Below, piece by piece: positions 35,001-47,000 of a stretch of 64,000 nt of DNA. Position numbers and translations under genes: made by a program. Position 1 is the first letter of the stretch. The number at the start of each line of letters is the position of its first letter. The stretch is from Steinernema hermaphroditum (lineage: Eukaryota; Nematoda; Chromadorea; Rhabditida; Steinernematidae). The stretch spans positions 15,376,001-15,440,000 of the forward strand of contig CM059621.1 in assembly GCA_030435675.1 (NCBI GenBank), read 5' to 3'. The notes under the pieces were generated by a model. The model was not told the origin of the DNA and did not search any database. It saw only the letters and a list, made by a program, of their open reading frames with translations.

Positions 35001-38000
35001 TCGTTCTTAGAACACAAGGGGTTTAGGGTCGAAAAGAGTTTTGGTCCAATTTTCGACCTCTTTCTTTTATTTGGAGTGGTTCCCTCTGGTATCGTCATTT
35101 TTAAAGGAGAACAGATGACGGTAAGATAGAGCGAAGAGAGTGCTATAAGAAACGCAAACAGATAATCTCTCAGCTCAAAGTGGAGAGCCATTGTGAAGGT
35201 CAACTTCAAAATGTGAGGTCTCGGGTACACGTACTTTTAGTGAATCCAAGGGCCATTTTTTCAACATTTGGCCTCTGTTTCCTAAAAGTTGAAATGACTG
35301 CGTGGAGTCACTGTATGGGCTTGGTAGCTGTGAGTGATAGCTACCTGCTACATGTCCCCATTGTCTGCTATAACACTTAATCAATTGGGAACTTTAAAAG
35401 TTAACGGAACATGGCGATTCGAAAAGTCCATCTTTTTGAGAAGACAACAATAAATGCATTCGGTAGGCAAGACCTAAAGATATACGTGGTTGAAGGTAGT
35501 GCACGTACATCACACAATTAATGCCGTAGGTAGCCCGAACATCACTTCGCATTTTGCCATCTCGAGGTGCTAGAAAAATGGTGATTAAAACAGAATAAGC
35601 GTCCAACATCAAAAGGATGCATTGTACAAGTTGCCAATCACAGTGCAGGGAGAGAATTAACTGTACTCAATAACGTACCTATTGGTTTGGTCATACGAGC
35701 AAATATTGTAAAATTAAAGGATGTTTACACCATCCGACATTTTCAATGGACCAACCCAATACATATTGCTTCCACTTGAAACAACTGACTAATCTCGTGA
35801 TTTCCCTAACCTCTAACTCCGCATCCATTTCAGATCAGTTCCGAAGAGGCGCTTGCCATGGACCCGTCCCAACGCGTTCTTCTCGAACTAACAGTCGAAG
35901 CGCTGGATAGCGCAGGCCTCTCGCTTTCCAGCGTCGCCCTTGCTCGCACCGCCGTCTTCGTGGCGCAGAGCGACAGCAGCGAATATGCAGAGATGATCGA
36001 CGAACCGTCCCGTTTCCACACAGCCGGAACACACGCAGCACTGACCGCTGGAAGGTGGGGAAAGGCCATGCCTTGCATAAAGTCACAACTCATTCAATGC
36101 GACCATTTAACAAAGATTACCAAAAACCAAAAATGAAAAGTTACCGTGAACTTAGTGTTCTTCAGAAGTGTTCTGCGTAAATTGGCCGAAGACATTCTGA
36201 TTTCGTTCCTATGACGACTGTTCGAAAATAATAGCTACTGCATGCAGTGAATATGCGAAGGACACAAAAATCTCATAAGAAAAACATACTAACGATTTTA
36301 AATGGTTCACGCTCAGTAACCTAACAGTTTCATTGGCTTATAAACAAAAATTAGGAAAATAAGTCGTTCTTGTTCATATTGATTCAAGTGCAGGACCCAT
36401 TATGTAACCTTCGTTTCTCCCACTGTCTTTTCACCACCTCCGTTCCCTTGTGCCCGGGATAGAATAACTATTGGGTTGGCACATTGAAAATGGGACACTT
36501 GGTAAACATTCCATTTTTTCGCCGTATTTAGACTTGCGGCAAAATCGATGAGCGTTTTGTGGAGTACAGTGAACCGACACCCTACAATATGATTGGCGAC
36601 TTATACATTGCATTCCACTTGATTTTCGTGGCCTATTCTATCTTCACGGTCATTTTTTTTGGCACCTCGACATGCCGAAATGCGAACTGTTGGAAGGGTC
36701 TCCTATGTTATTAAGTGTGTGATGGACGGTGACTGCTTTTAACCACGTACATCGTTGGGTCTTGCATTCCGAATGGACCTATTGTTGTCTTGGTTGTATA
36801 TCACAACATGAGGTAATCTCAAAAAGATGGTCTTTTCGGCTCATCGGATCGGTTCATGTTCCGTTGACGCCAACGTTTCCAATTGGTTAAGCACCGTAGC
36901 AGAGAATGGGCATATAGAACAGGTAGCCCTCACTCACAGCTACCTTGCACGCTTAGCGACGATCTCACGATCTCACGCTTACTTTACGGAAATGGAGGCC
37001 AAATGTGGAAAAAGTCACACTTCAGTGCCTTATTGCCTCAAATGGTGCCTCAAACCGCACATTTTCAAATTGACCACCGGAATGGCTTTCCACTTTGAGT
37101 TGAGAGATTTCTTTTTTTGTTGTTTATCTATCGCTCTCTTAGCTCTATCTAACCACCATCTGTGCTCGTCCATAGTTGACGATATCAGAGGAAATCACTC
37201 CGAATAAGACAAATAGGTCGAAAATGAGACCAAAATTTTTTTTTACTCGAAACTGTCCATATTCGACGAACAATGGATCCGGCTTTGCCCGGGGAGTGGG
37301 CTGCAGTTATTCAGTCAAATGGTTAATACCCTGAAGTGAAATGGCTGAAAAAATAAAATAAACAATCATTACAAAAGTGTCCCATTTTCAATGTGCTAAC
37401 CCAATATGATAAATGAACATAAAATTGTTCCATGTTCCGCAGTGTTTGGGTCCTATCAACGCGCACGTTGTGTTCATTAACTCTGGCAGTGAGCTTTACA
37501 TCCGTTAAAACAATTGATTCCGCTTTGTGCCGATCTTAATTCCCAGCATCAAAAATATCGTGTTCTTTAAAAAATTGATACATGATTGATCAATTGAACG
37601 AACAGAACTGTTGCGCGTAGGAGAAGACGTAAAAATGAAGATCCAGTTGTAAAGGCCTATACATACTTGTGCTGATTTTTATTCCTAACATCAAATGATC
37701 GCGCGCAGATGACAAAAATAAAAACCCAATTATACCTCTAAAAAGAGTTTGGCAATGCTCCAGTTTTTTGCTCTTGTACAATGGATCACTGTTTAGAATC
37801 GCCTCCTTCTTGAACAGCATGCGTGGAGCGGTCACCGTCGAAACAGCCTGTTCATCTGCTCTCACCGCCCTGCACATGGCCAGGAAGTGTCTGCTGGAGA
37901 AGGAATGCGAATACGCTATTGTAGCAGCGGCCAACACGGTTATATCTGACAAGTAAGCACTCTCATAGAACAAAAATAACGACTAGCTTACTTTCTTTAT

Positions 38001-41000
38001 AGTAGTTGTTGCCACACTTTCCGTATTTCGTTCAATTAAAAATGTCCGAAATTCAAAAATGATAAATAAGTGACAATGTGTTACAAAGCTACAAAGACAA
38101 AAAGTTACACAAGCAACAAAAATTTGAAAAAATCACCATTGAAAAAGCAGTAATGAACAGAGTTGTCGGGTTCGGGTCGAGTACCCGCACTTTCGGGCAA
38201 TTCTGCTAATGAATAATTTTTGAAAACCACAGTACTTTCCAACAATAAGACCTTAACCTAATGTGTTTCCCAATGATCCCGATACGTGTTGCTTGAATTC
38301 TTGCTCTTTGGGCAAAATGCGTGCATCAGCTGACCACATCAGCTTGGGCATAACTTTTCTCAACAATTTCTGGCGCGTCGAGTGAGATGAGACTCACGTC
38401 GATTGGATAAGTTCCTAGACGGCGTCGAAACTGGTCCCTCTAAAAGCGTACAAATTGCAAAACATCAAAAATGAGAAGTTCAGTCTCGATGATTTTTTGG
38501 ACCTTTTGGTTTCGAGGTTGAAAAAAATCAATAACCGGATAACTTCGATTGGATAAGTAGTGTATAAAGCACGTCGGAGCTATGGCGACGTCATTTCAGG
38601 CACCTCGTGTTAGGACCGATGTGCCGAGTACGCCGCAATTCAACAGATTTTTCAAATTATTTTCCACCTGGAACTTACAAATTTGAAAAATAATAGAGAT
38701 AAAGGTTCGTCTATATCTTTCGTACCGCTAGACCAGTCTCAATTCATTCATTACTTGAATAATAACCCTTCTGCGAACAATGATCTTGCCTTTGACACAA
38801 ATGACATGTATCAAAAATCTTTTAAGATAAGTACGAAATTGGAAAATATAAGTATCCTTGGTCTAGCATGTTCCACCTTCCTCCACCAGCAATCAGTGTC
38901 TCTGTATTGGGATCTGTATTGAGACAGGGACAGTTTTTTGGCCCCAACTTCAGCCATTTGCATGAGCACCTAATTGGCTTTTAGTACCTTGCTGTCCACG
39001 TCATGTGTGAAACTAGCAATAGTAATGAACCAGGAGTAGTGAAACAGCAAGAATAGTGATGCAAAGGAAAGATAACCCCGTCTTTGCTGCTATAAAAATG
39101 ATCTAAAGTCTCACTTTTATTCGGCGTTTAATTTTCAACCAGAAAAAAACATTCAAGGTGACAAGGACGACAGGATCAGATCAGTTTGTTCGCCGCGTAG
39201 GACGTCCTATAAGTATAAAAAGGAGCTGCATCACACCGTAGCCACCGGTCTTCTTGCGGCTTCGGCGCAGACCATGATATCAGACTCGAAGACGGTGATC
39301 TCATCAGTTTGCGTGGGCGTGAGATTCTCTAAACAACAATGTTTATTTATTTAAAACCTCTCTTATCGCATTCCGTGGCTTAGCGATTCCTTGTTAATCA
39401 AAGGTAATCGAACTCACCTAGAGCGTTTTGGACAACGCTTTCCGACAAATGATACCCAAGTGGTCAAATATATACTTCAGGTGTATTTGATTGATGGATG
39501 AGTATATAGCCCAAGGGGTATGTATCAACACTTTGCAATGAGATAAAGAAAACAGGGCGAGTTTCTCTTCACGAAAAATCACATTCGCAAAAATATGAGA
39601 TATCCAGATTTTCTCGCTCAGAGCTGACGACTAAGACAACATCACTATACAACAGATTTGTTGCGAAGGAATTCGGATTCTCTTAGCAAAAATGTTCATT
39701 TTTTAAACCTCTCTTATCGCATCCCTTGGCTTAGCGATTCTTTGTTAATCAAAGGTAATCGAACTCACCTAGAGCGTTTTGGACAACGCTTTCCGAGACA
39801 AAAATTAAGCAAATAATGAAAAGAACAACTAAGAACAAAGTCAAATAGAGCCTAATAAGTCTAATAACCACAATGAGAAAAGCCTGGACCATCTTTGACA
39901 GATTAGGTTTATTTTCAGAAGGGAAGAAGCCCCAAAAGTACTCAAATATTAGGTTGGAACGTTTACAATGGCGGGTTTTTGATTTACGTCTATTTTCGCA
40001 CTGTGTAACCCTGAGACCACATTGGTTTGTGTGTTCGCATAGGTGATTGTGATCTGTGATATTGGTGATCTGTCCCGAGACTGTGCGTTTGGAAGCCCCT
40101 CCTGCACGTTCTCCGTTTTCTTTGAATCATTTTATGTTCATGGTCCGCGCAGCACCTTCTGACGATCCTAAACACTGAACATTCAATGACCTCTCCGAAG
40201 GACTATTTATTTGATAGGTGGTATGGTGTCTTAGCTACACTTACAGAGCTTTCCTTTCATGTGCACATACCGCTCTGTTCTTGCAATTTCACAGTGGGAG
40301 CATATTTCAAGATGATGAAAAATTCGGTCAAAAGCAGTTGTCTGCAAAGAAAATACGTTTTCTTGTCGATTCTTGTCGAGCACCGAGTGTTTGATATTTT
40401 TGACTGCCTTCAAAGCTGCTGCTCATCTTCAGCTGGGACTCATTTCCTTCTTAGGCATGTATGTCTTCTCAGGCTCTATCTGATAGCTAGTTGTATGGGG
40501 CTGTCGGAAACACCGGAAAATAAATTAAGCCAAAGTTTGCTATGAGCTCAAAAGCGGGCAAAATGGAATTTTTCGACCCGGAACATCTCTTGTTCTACAG
40601 TGGCTTCTGGTCAGGAAAAGCTTGCAGGCTGTACCGTCAAAAATACCGACGGATACCACGTTGCAAAGAAAGAGCTTCTCAACGCATTATTTTGACACTT
40701 ATGGGATAATTGAGATTAAAAGCCAGGCTTCTCCCCAAGAAATGCTCTGAGGCTACATAGATAAATGATGAATACCTAAGGGTGGAATGTATGTCTCTGC
40801 GTCAATAAAGATTCATTTTAAAACCCGCCATTTTCAACTTTCCAACCCAATATTTACATGGATGAATGTGGCATATGACTCGAAACCGTAGTTGAGAAAA
40901 ATAAATAAAACTCTTGCATAGAACGCAAGTCATGTTTGGTCCATTGAGTTGTTTGGTTACTGAGGATATTGCGCTTTATGCTATCCGCATTTATGTCTTG

Positions 41001-44000
41001 GGAGACCTTCTTTGTGAGTTGGAAATGTTTGAGGGTTGAAATCTGGAGTTTACAACGCTAAATTGGCTCAAATGGCGTGCACAAAATTGCACTTTCTAGA
41101 TATCACACCTTTTACAGTTCCATCAAATGTTCCGTAAAAATAAAGTGGTTCTCATTTAGGCATCTCCAAAGTCTCATCCAGAGCCACGTCGTCTCCTCCT
41201 CCGGTCGTTCATCCGTCTTCGATCGATCCGCCGACGGCTACGTCCCATCTGAAGCGTTCGCCGTGTTCGTGCTCGAGGTCACCGGCGCCTCGCGGCCCTC
41301 TCACGGCATCGTCCTCTCCAGCGCCATCAGCAGCGACGGATCCACTCCGCGAAACCCCGAAAGCCAGGAGAACCTTCTGAAGCTCTGTTTGAAGAACTCT
41401 AAGAAGGTCGACTTCGTGCAGACACACGGAGGGGACAGCATCGAGTTGGGGATGCTCGGGAAGTGCATCGACGGGAAGTTCAAGTTCGTCTCCGGAAAGG
41501 CGCTTCTTGGCCATGCCGGCTCCGTCTCAGGCCTTGTCAGTATTCTGCACAGTTTGGTAGTCATGGGGACCAAGACCTATCCCAGCCAACTCCATCTAAA
41601 CACCACCTCTGTGACTCCCGGCACGATCTCCCTCGTTAACGAAGAACACTCTGTCCGAACATGTATCGTCAACTCCTTCGGTTTGGGTGGAAGCAACGCT
41701 TGCGCCCTTATAGAGAGGGCTACCATAGGCGCCAGGGCTGTCCGTTCGGGACCGAGAACCCTGCTTCTATCCGCCAACTCCCCGGAAGCGCTCAAACGAA
41801 AATGCGTGCAATTTATCGTTTTTCTCGATGAGACTAATCTGCCTCTTGATACCGTATGCCACGCCGCCTCTCACGTCAACTACTACCTCTATCGCAAGGC
41901 GGTATACGGTAAGACTCGTGCCCAGATACAGAGCTCCATCCTCGACTCGGATAACCCATACGTTCTGGCCGAAAAGACGACTTTCACCGTCACCTTTCAT
42001 CACACCGCTTATCGATCGAAGCACGGCTACCGTAGTCTTTACGTGAAGGAGCCGGTCTTCAAGCAGAAAGTGGATGAAGTCCTCAGTGTCATCGCTATGT
42101 ACGGCAGGCCCCACTTCAAGCATCGTATCTTCGAAGGACCGACAGGCAATGAAGACGGATTACTGTACGACTTGACTATATCCTACGCTTACTTTCAAAT
42201 GCTACACGCCTACGGCCTTCGGGATACTGTAGCCTCGGCTCAGGGCATCACCTTTTTGAACGCTTTAGCCGCTATGCGGTATATTTCTGTCCGTCAAGCC
42301 GTCGAGTACATTGTCAATCAACGCTCTGTCAAACCCTTGCTGCTATCCCTGAGGAACCCTGACGTTCTCTACCGCGGCGAGAGCCTCAGCAACTTTTCCG
42401 TCGACGAGATCGCGCGGGAAATGAACAGCTTATCGGTGATCAGCTGCACTTCTCAGCCTCTGACCATCGAAGGCCTGGAAATGGATGAAGATCGCTGTGA
42501 GTGGGAGAGCTTCCAGATGCTGTTAGGGCAGCTCTTCCTACACGGGATCAACGTGCGCTTCCCTAGCCACGTCAGTGACCGCCATCCCCTGCCTGACCTC
42601 CCTGCCTATCCATTTGAGAGGGTCGCCTTCTGGCCTAAAAAAGCCTCTGAAGTTCCGCTTGGAGAGCCGCTCTACTCCTTCCAAGAAATCGAAGATAAAT
42701 TGGCCGAGTTTGAGCTACAGTACCCCGAGAAGAGGGATTTCGAAGCGAAGCTGATTGAAGAGTTCGGGCTCAATGAGATGGATCTCGGAGCGACTGACCT
42801 GCCTAGCCTAATTTTCCAAAAACAGAAGCCCGAAAGGAAAGTGACCACGCCGGAGTTTGAAGATACGGGACTGATGATAGCCCTTCTTACCGTACACATC
42901 GTGATGCCCGGAGGAGATTTCGTGGAGAACCTCTGGGATTCGGTTAAAGTCGGAAGGGACATGATCGCTCCTATGACCAGAAGACGTCAGAGACACTTCG
43001 ACATCCGCCCGAACTCAAAAGTCGAAGGAGGCTTCTTGGAAAACATCGAGAAATTCGATAATGCTTTCTTCAAAATGACCGAGGACGACGTATACCAACT
43101 GAGCTATGAGCAGAGACTGATCCTGCAGGGCGTAGAAGACGCCATAGAAAAAGCGGGGTCGCCTGATCTCCAAAATTCGGACATCTACTTGTCCGTCTCG
43201 GGCCAGGTCGAACATTCGACTTTTCTCGGAAAATTGGCGCGCGATTTCGGGATTGGCGGCAGAGCCGTGGTCATGGATTCCGGAGGAACTTCGCTGATTT
43301 CCTGCCTGGAAGCCGCCGTCGTCAAGATGAATCTTGGTGCTACCGACTACAGTATCATAGTCACCTCGAATCTGGTCCTTCGCCCCGGTGAATCGCGCCA
43401 GGACCACCCAAAATTTGGAGCTTTTGATGTTGGATCCGAAGATAAGGAGTTGCCGCAGGCTGAGGGTGTTGGTGTGTTGATCCTCAAGAAGTACACATCT
43501 CTCCAGAAACTAACGGCGGTTCACGCGAAAGCGGTCCTAAGATTCTGTGTTACAAAGCAAGGAGATCCACTCGAGACGCTCATAGGTCTCCTAACTCAGG
43601 TGAACCTGGAAGTGGATTACCTGGAAGGTCATGGAGATGATAAGACCGCCGACTTTGTCCAGGCTGACGTCGCCAACAAGTGCTTCCACCGAGTCCATCT
43701 GGGTTCCCTGAAATCGAACTTCGGCCACTCCCACATCGCTTCGGGAATCCCAGCCTTCGCCAAATGTACTAAAGTATTGGCGCACGACTATTTCCCTGCC
43801 CAGCTTCACCTTTGTCTACCGTATGCCACGGCCAGAGACGGACCTGGTCACGCGACACTTCCCTTCATCGGCTACGATAAGAGAGCGCTCGATGCAGGAG
43901 TTGTGTCCTGTGACAAGAACGGAACCAATGCCTACACTCTACTGAGCTGTATCCCGGTCATCCAGGAGAATACTGCTCAAAACACCGGACACGCCATCAT

Positions 44001-47000
44001 GCTCGTTTCGGCCAGGGACCCGAGAAGTTTGAAGGTTGTCATCGACAGAACGAGGAACTTCATCATTGAGACGAAGGAGCCACTCTACGACGTGTCTAGA
44101 GCGCTGCAGACATTCAAGAAGCATCATCAGTATAGGGCATATTTCATTGGGAAAAGCCATCAAGAGATCGCGAAGAAGATGAAGAAACCGAAATTGTTCC
44201 GACCCAAGGAGCCGATCCAGGTATGTGGCTTTGCTGTTGTTTAAGTGAAGTGAGGTTCAAAACTGCTAGGGCAAAAGATACCTCTGTCAATCAAGAGTAC
44301 CCAAAAAATTGAACTCGGAGAGTTACATTGCACATTTTTGTTACTAAACGCAAAAATCAAATACTAAATGTCAAGCAAAGCAAAAAGCCTCAGCAAGATA
44401 TCATGACATTAGAGGCGTAGGTGCAAACTTTGTACGTGCATCGCAGACCCCATTGCAGGTTAGTTGGACACAATATGCCTATTTCTTGGACAAGCGCCGG
44501 AGCACATTGTACATTTCCGTTACTTAATTTACGTTAATACAGTCTACTGTTTATTTACGACTTCATATTGCTTCAACGTTCTTGTATAAGCGGTCTGGCA
44601 AAAATTAAATAATACCTCTCGCAAGATATCTCTCGCAAGATAACTGGCTACCAGAAGGCTTGGAACACCAGACTTTGACTTGACTTTGACTTTATTCACG
44701 ACTCAAAGGCATTTCGCCTTGCATGGCACCGAATAATAGACAAACAGAGGATGTCTCATTGCTGCAGGCTTCATCCTTGGCGTAGCGGTGATGTCGAGCC
44801 GGTCGTAGACGGCGCACTTCACGGGGCATCTGCGAATCAGCAAAACTTCGGAAATGGCGACGAAACATCTTCTTCTCGGGGCATTTGCAGAGCAGGGTAG
44901 GCTTCTGCGCTTGCATCTTCTTCGGAGAGATGAGTCCGTGGTCCGGGAGTTGCATATGGGCACCGTTTTTAGAGCGCCACAGCATTCAAGTACCGACACA
45001 GTATGTTCCGTGAGATGCTCCTGGAATAACATCACGTCGTTTCAAAGAACAAGAATAATCATTTGATCCCCAATACTTAATGCAAAAATACCGATGGATA
45101 CGACGCTCCAAAGAAGGAGCTTCTCAACGCATTATTTTGACGCTTATGGGATCATTGAGATTAAAAGCGCGGACTAGAACATTGCGTATTTCTGTTACCA
45201 TTTGATCTGTGACAAAAAAATCAAATATCAAGCAAATCAGCCATTTGCATGAGCACCAATTTTTCCGTAAGTTTACTTGGCTTCATCGGACATCATTGAT
45301 CATCGAATTTAATAGCATATAACACGTCGAGGCACGCAGCACTCGTCCACTTCTTTCTAACATAGGAGCATGGAAGAAGTTTCAAAAGATCTAAGATAGA
45401 AAATCCGATGAAATTACCAAAATTTTCACCTGCACACTCGATTCACCTTCATATACAGACCGACAAAACTTGAACGAAATTAGTCTATTGACAATCGGCA
45501 TTAATGTAATAAATTCGATGAGAAGAAGGACCTGGAAAATCCACCTGCTAACACAACAGCAAAAATTTTCATTAAAAATTAAAACAATGTACATCGCTTC
45601 CTAGTGTGTTGTGTTCGGGTGTTCGGGCGGTGTTGACTGGCTAATTCGTAAGACGGTGGAACTACGACTCCCTGGTGTTCCAGACCTTCTGGGAGCCGGG
45701 GCGATAATTGCACCACCAACGAGAGCCGAGTACGACCGCTCACTCAATCGACCGAGAGAGAGAGAGCGATTGGACGACCCGACCGATCGCTGGGGACACA
45801 AATGAGCAACAAACACGTCTGTGTCTCAAAGTTAAAGAGCTGAAAAAACTTTGCTGAATTGCACGTCGCTAATGTAGAATCTCAAAGGTCAAGAATTACA
45901 CGCATTGTGTTAGAAGTTAAAATCCAACCGATTTAGATAAAAGAAGTCACCAGTATATGCGATCCTTTCTAACGTAGAAACATGGATAAGGTTTGAAAAA
46001 TCGTCCAAAAATTGGTAATCCTATGAAATTATGGCATTTCGCGCTTGTAATCGACGATGAGAGCAAAACGGTCATTTTGGTATACCCTTTTGCCTTTGGG
46101 GTAAAGAGGGAACAACATTTCTAGATCAAAAAAGGACGAGAAATACGAATATAACAACAGAAGTGGTACTAAAAAGGCAAAAAATCAAGATAAATTGAAA
46201 AGTTCGTTCCACTGACAGTATTATACCCCACCCTGTATATCAGATTTATTATCTTTCTTACCTATGTAGGACGGACGAAGTTTGGATCATCGGACGAATG
46301 GACGATGTTTGGATCATCCAAAAATTGGTAATCTTATGAAATAAAAAAAAATTTTCAAGTCTTCACCTACACACTATATCTTCCAGGTCCACCTCTTCTT
46401 CGGATCCAAACACTATGTATATACAAACACATATAGACGGAATAGAGCAAAAATGCTGCTGATCAACAAGTGTAATTAAATAATAAATCCGATGAGAGCT
46501 CGTACAAAAATTTTGATTGAAAGACGACAATATGAACCTCAATTCAACTCATATACATGTAATTAACAATCACTTCAGGTCCACCTCTTCCTTGGACACC
46601 TCGATCGCGAAGAACGTTTCACTGCCATGATCGACATGGTCACCAACCTGTTCAACTTCGGCATCACCAAACTTCCCATCGTCGCCGCCGGTAGAGCGCT
46701 CATCGCCTGCGCCGTTGCCGCCCAGGTACTCACCCTTGCCGAGGCGATTGAACTCCGCGATCTGCACAAGTCCGGCCAGATGCTCACTTTGATGCGCACT
46801 CTGCGGGGCATCACCTTCACGAGAGCCATCGTCGAGCTGCGCAATCCTAAGGGAGTCCTGATCGACGGCTTTGAGCCTTTCATTGACGGTCTTATCGCCG
46901 ACAGAGATTACCCGGTGGAAATGGATTCGTACGTTTACGTAGGCGACCACTCCGGACTCGATCAGGCCTTTCGTGTCGAGACCGAAAGGGACTTCCTCGA

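Larger units (their letters stand above)
32275..35833 (+). other. PKS intron 1, repeat-filled
   Basis: A 3,559-bp intron (AAT|GTAAGC, TTTCAG|ATC). It contains a two-copy cassette (32470-32830 and 33474-33900, sharing TGTCTCCTCGTACCG, ACCGATATTCAAGGA and AAACGATGTCCTCAATAA), four copies of a GATTGTCTGTAGCAGAGATT word, an inverted repeat at 33249-33461 and the mariner-type element 34869-35759. Confidence 0.7.
37953..41159 (+). other. PKS intron 3
   Basis: Intron of 3,207 bp (GACAA|GTAAGC, CATTTAG|GCATC). It contains a partial composite repeat at 39205-39330, a 93-bp direct repeat pair and the mariner-type element 39949-40850. Confidence 0.7.
44221..46578 (+). other. PKS intron 4
   Basis: Intron of 2,358 bp (ATCCAG|GTATGT, CACTTCAG|GTCC). 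It holds left and right halves of the composite repeat at 44690-44965 and 45640-45806, the mariner-4 fragment at 45080-45175, and diverged internal duplications near 45355-45590, 45955-46040 and 46260-46530. Confidence 0.7.

Noticed and set aside
34823..35230. Possible transposase frame in the mariner-type element
   Set aside because: No DDE/DDD motif or helix-turn-helix; similarity to the frame in copy 3 is explained by shared element DNA.
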